64,000 nt of DNA, taken from Morinoia aosen. Lineage: Eukaryota; Arthropoda; Malacostraca; Amphipoda; Talitridae. Position 1 is the stretch's first letter; the number at the start of each line of letters is the position of its first letter. The stretch spans positions 69,314,201-69,378,200 of the forward strand of contig CM059562.1 of the NCBI GenBank assembly GCA_030386875.1, read 5' to 3'. The notes beneath the pieces were generated by a model. That model saw only the letters and a program-made list of their open reading frames with translations. It was not told the origin of the DNA and did not search any database. Shown here one piece after another: positions 63,501 to 64,000 of this stretch. Position numbers and translations under genes: made by a program.

Positions 63501-64000
63501 ACCCTCACCTGCACCGCACACCTCACAGGTCCGGCCGTCCCCACAGCTCCACTTCCAAATCTATTCACTCATAGCGCATAGTACCCTAATTTGAACGAGC
63601 TTCTGCCATTTATAGGCGCACAAATTCGGCGATGGTGTGCCGCTAAAGATGTATCAAATGAAGTTCTGAAAATTTTCTCCTTGAAAAATAATTCAGTGTA
63701 AGTTGAATTTTTGTCCCCCGTCCTCACTGCGCTCAGATCTATATTTTTCTGCTGCCTGTTTACTGGTAATAAAGTTCATTAATTATTGTGCTGCCTCTCT
63801 GTGTTATCCGTTTCTAAATGAACATTGGTGTGTTCAATTATATAACAAAGAAAACGCGGAGCAATAAGTAAAATGAGAAGAAACATTATTTTCGCATGAC
63901 AATCAGCAGTCATTCGTCATGGCTGAAAATAAGTCCGTTTCTGTTTTGGGGGCTCAATAAATGAGACCACAAATGCTGAAGAGTCAATCCTGGCCGACAA
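51560..64000. other. intergenic stretch, no gene recognised
   Basis: Holds the E-box palindrome at 52547-52572, a 127-codon plus frame at 53662-54045, and GC-rich islands at 54130-54300 (with a zinc-finger-like half motif on the minus strand), 56280-56560, 57360-57480, 60020-60190 and 60980-61120. Two overlapping plus frames lie at 61830-62371. A plus-strand acceptor TTTTTTTACAG ends at 55370, followed by a 24-codon open stretch, and another acceptor ends at 58970 immediately before an ATG. Neither has further support. No tRNA or other RNA gene was recognised. Confidence 0.4.
52547..52572. repeat. 26-bp near-perfect palindrome centred on an E-box
   Basis: CTTACACGTGTAAG (52553-52566) is an exact palindrome. 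Continuing outwards, eleven of the twelve remaining bases also pair, with one mismatched pair. The centre CACGTG is the canonical E-box bound by bHLH proteins such as Myc/Max or CLOCK/CYCLE. A regulatory role is inference only. Confidence 0.7.

Overview
The window is 64 kb of AT-rich animal nuclear DNA, almost certainly from an arthropod. The only securely identified gene is the 5' part of extradenticle (exd, the arthropod PBX homologue), carried as two coding exons on the minus strand. Coding density is very low, introns exceed 7 kb, coding exons have canonical GT-AG borders, and several kinds of tandem repeat and transposon-like debris are present. There is no operon-like packing, no long open frame outside a tandem repeat, and no sign of bacterial or viral gene organisation. 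Which arthropod this is cannot be read from the sequence. The PBC-A segment reads ITDQSLDEAQAR, as in vertebrate PBX, rather than the ISEQ form of Drosophila, which is compatible with a lineage outside the higher flies.

Layout. Positions 1-4053 are the start of exd intron 2, which runs off the left edge, so the rest of the PBC domain and the homeodomain lie outside the window. Exon 2 is 4054-4127, intron 1 is 4128-11685 (7,558 bp), and exon 1 is 11686-11906 with the start codon. A CpG-richer putative 5' UTR and promoter follows to about 12200, including three copies of TTACCCTA. From 12.2 to 64 kb lies upstream or intergenic DNA in which no known protein could be recognised. Two weak single-exon candidates are recorded, at 17987-18050 on the minus strand and 31894-31952 on the plus strand.

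Repeats carry most of the visible structure. They are: a 145-bp tandem duplication at 5.1-5.4 kb; a 919-bp C/A-rich minisatellite at 25204-26122 whose unit changes from 34 to 37 to 31 bp and which ends in a duplicated 186-bp higher-order block; a 136-bp tandem duplication at 33.1 kb; an 18-bp minisatellite at 35.55 kb; a three-copy repeat at 39.9 kb; and two diverged, oppositely oriented copies of one interspersed family at 24.4 and 34.8 kb. A 175-bp element at 51385-51559 has perfect 22-bp terminal inverted repeats and, inside, a hammerhead-ribozyme-like core on the minus strand.

No novel multi-gene system was found. The best leads are the hammerhead-like inverted-repeat element, the phase-shifting minisatellite whose three plus-strand frames are all open, and the unusual residues in an otherwise strongly conserved Exd segment. 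Nothing here was compared with a database, so family names other than exd are tentative.
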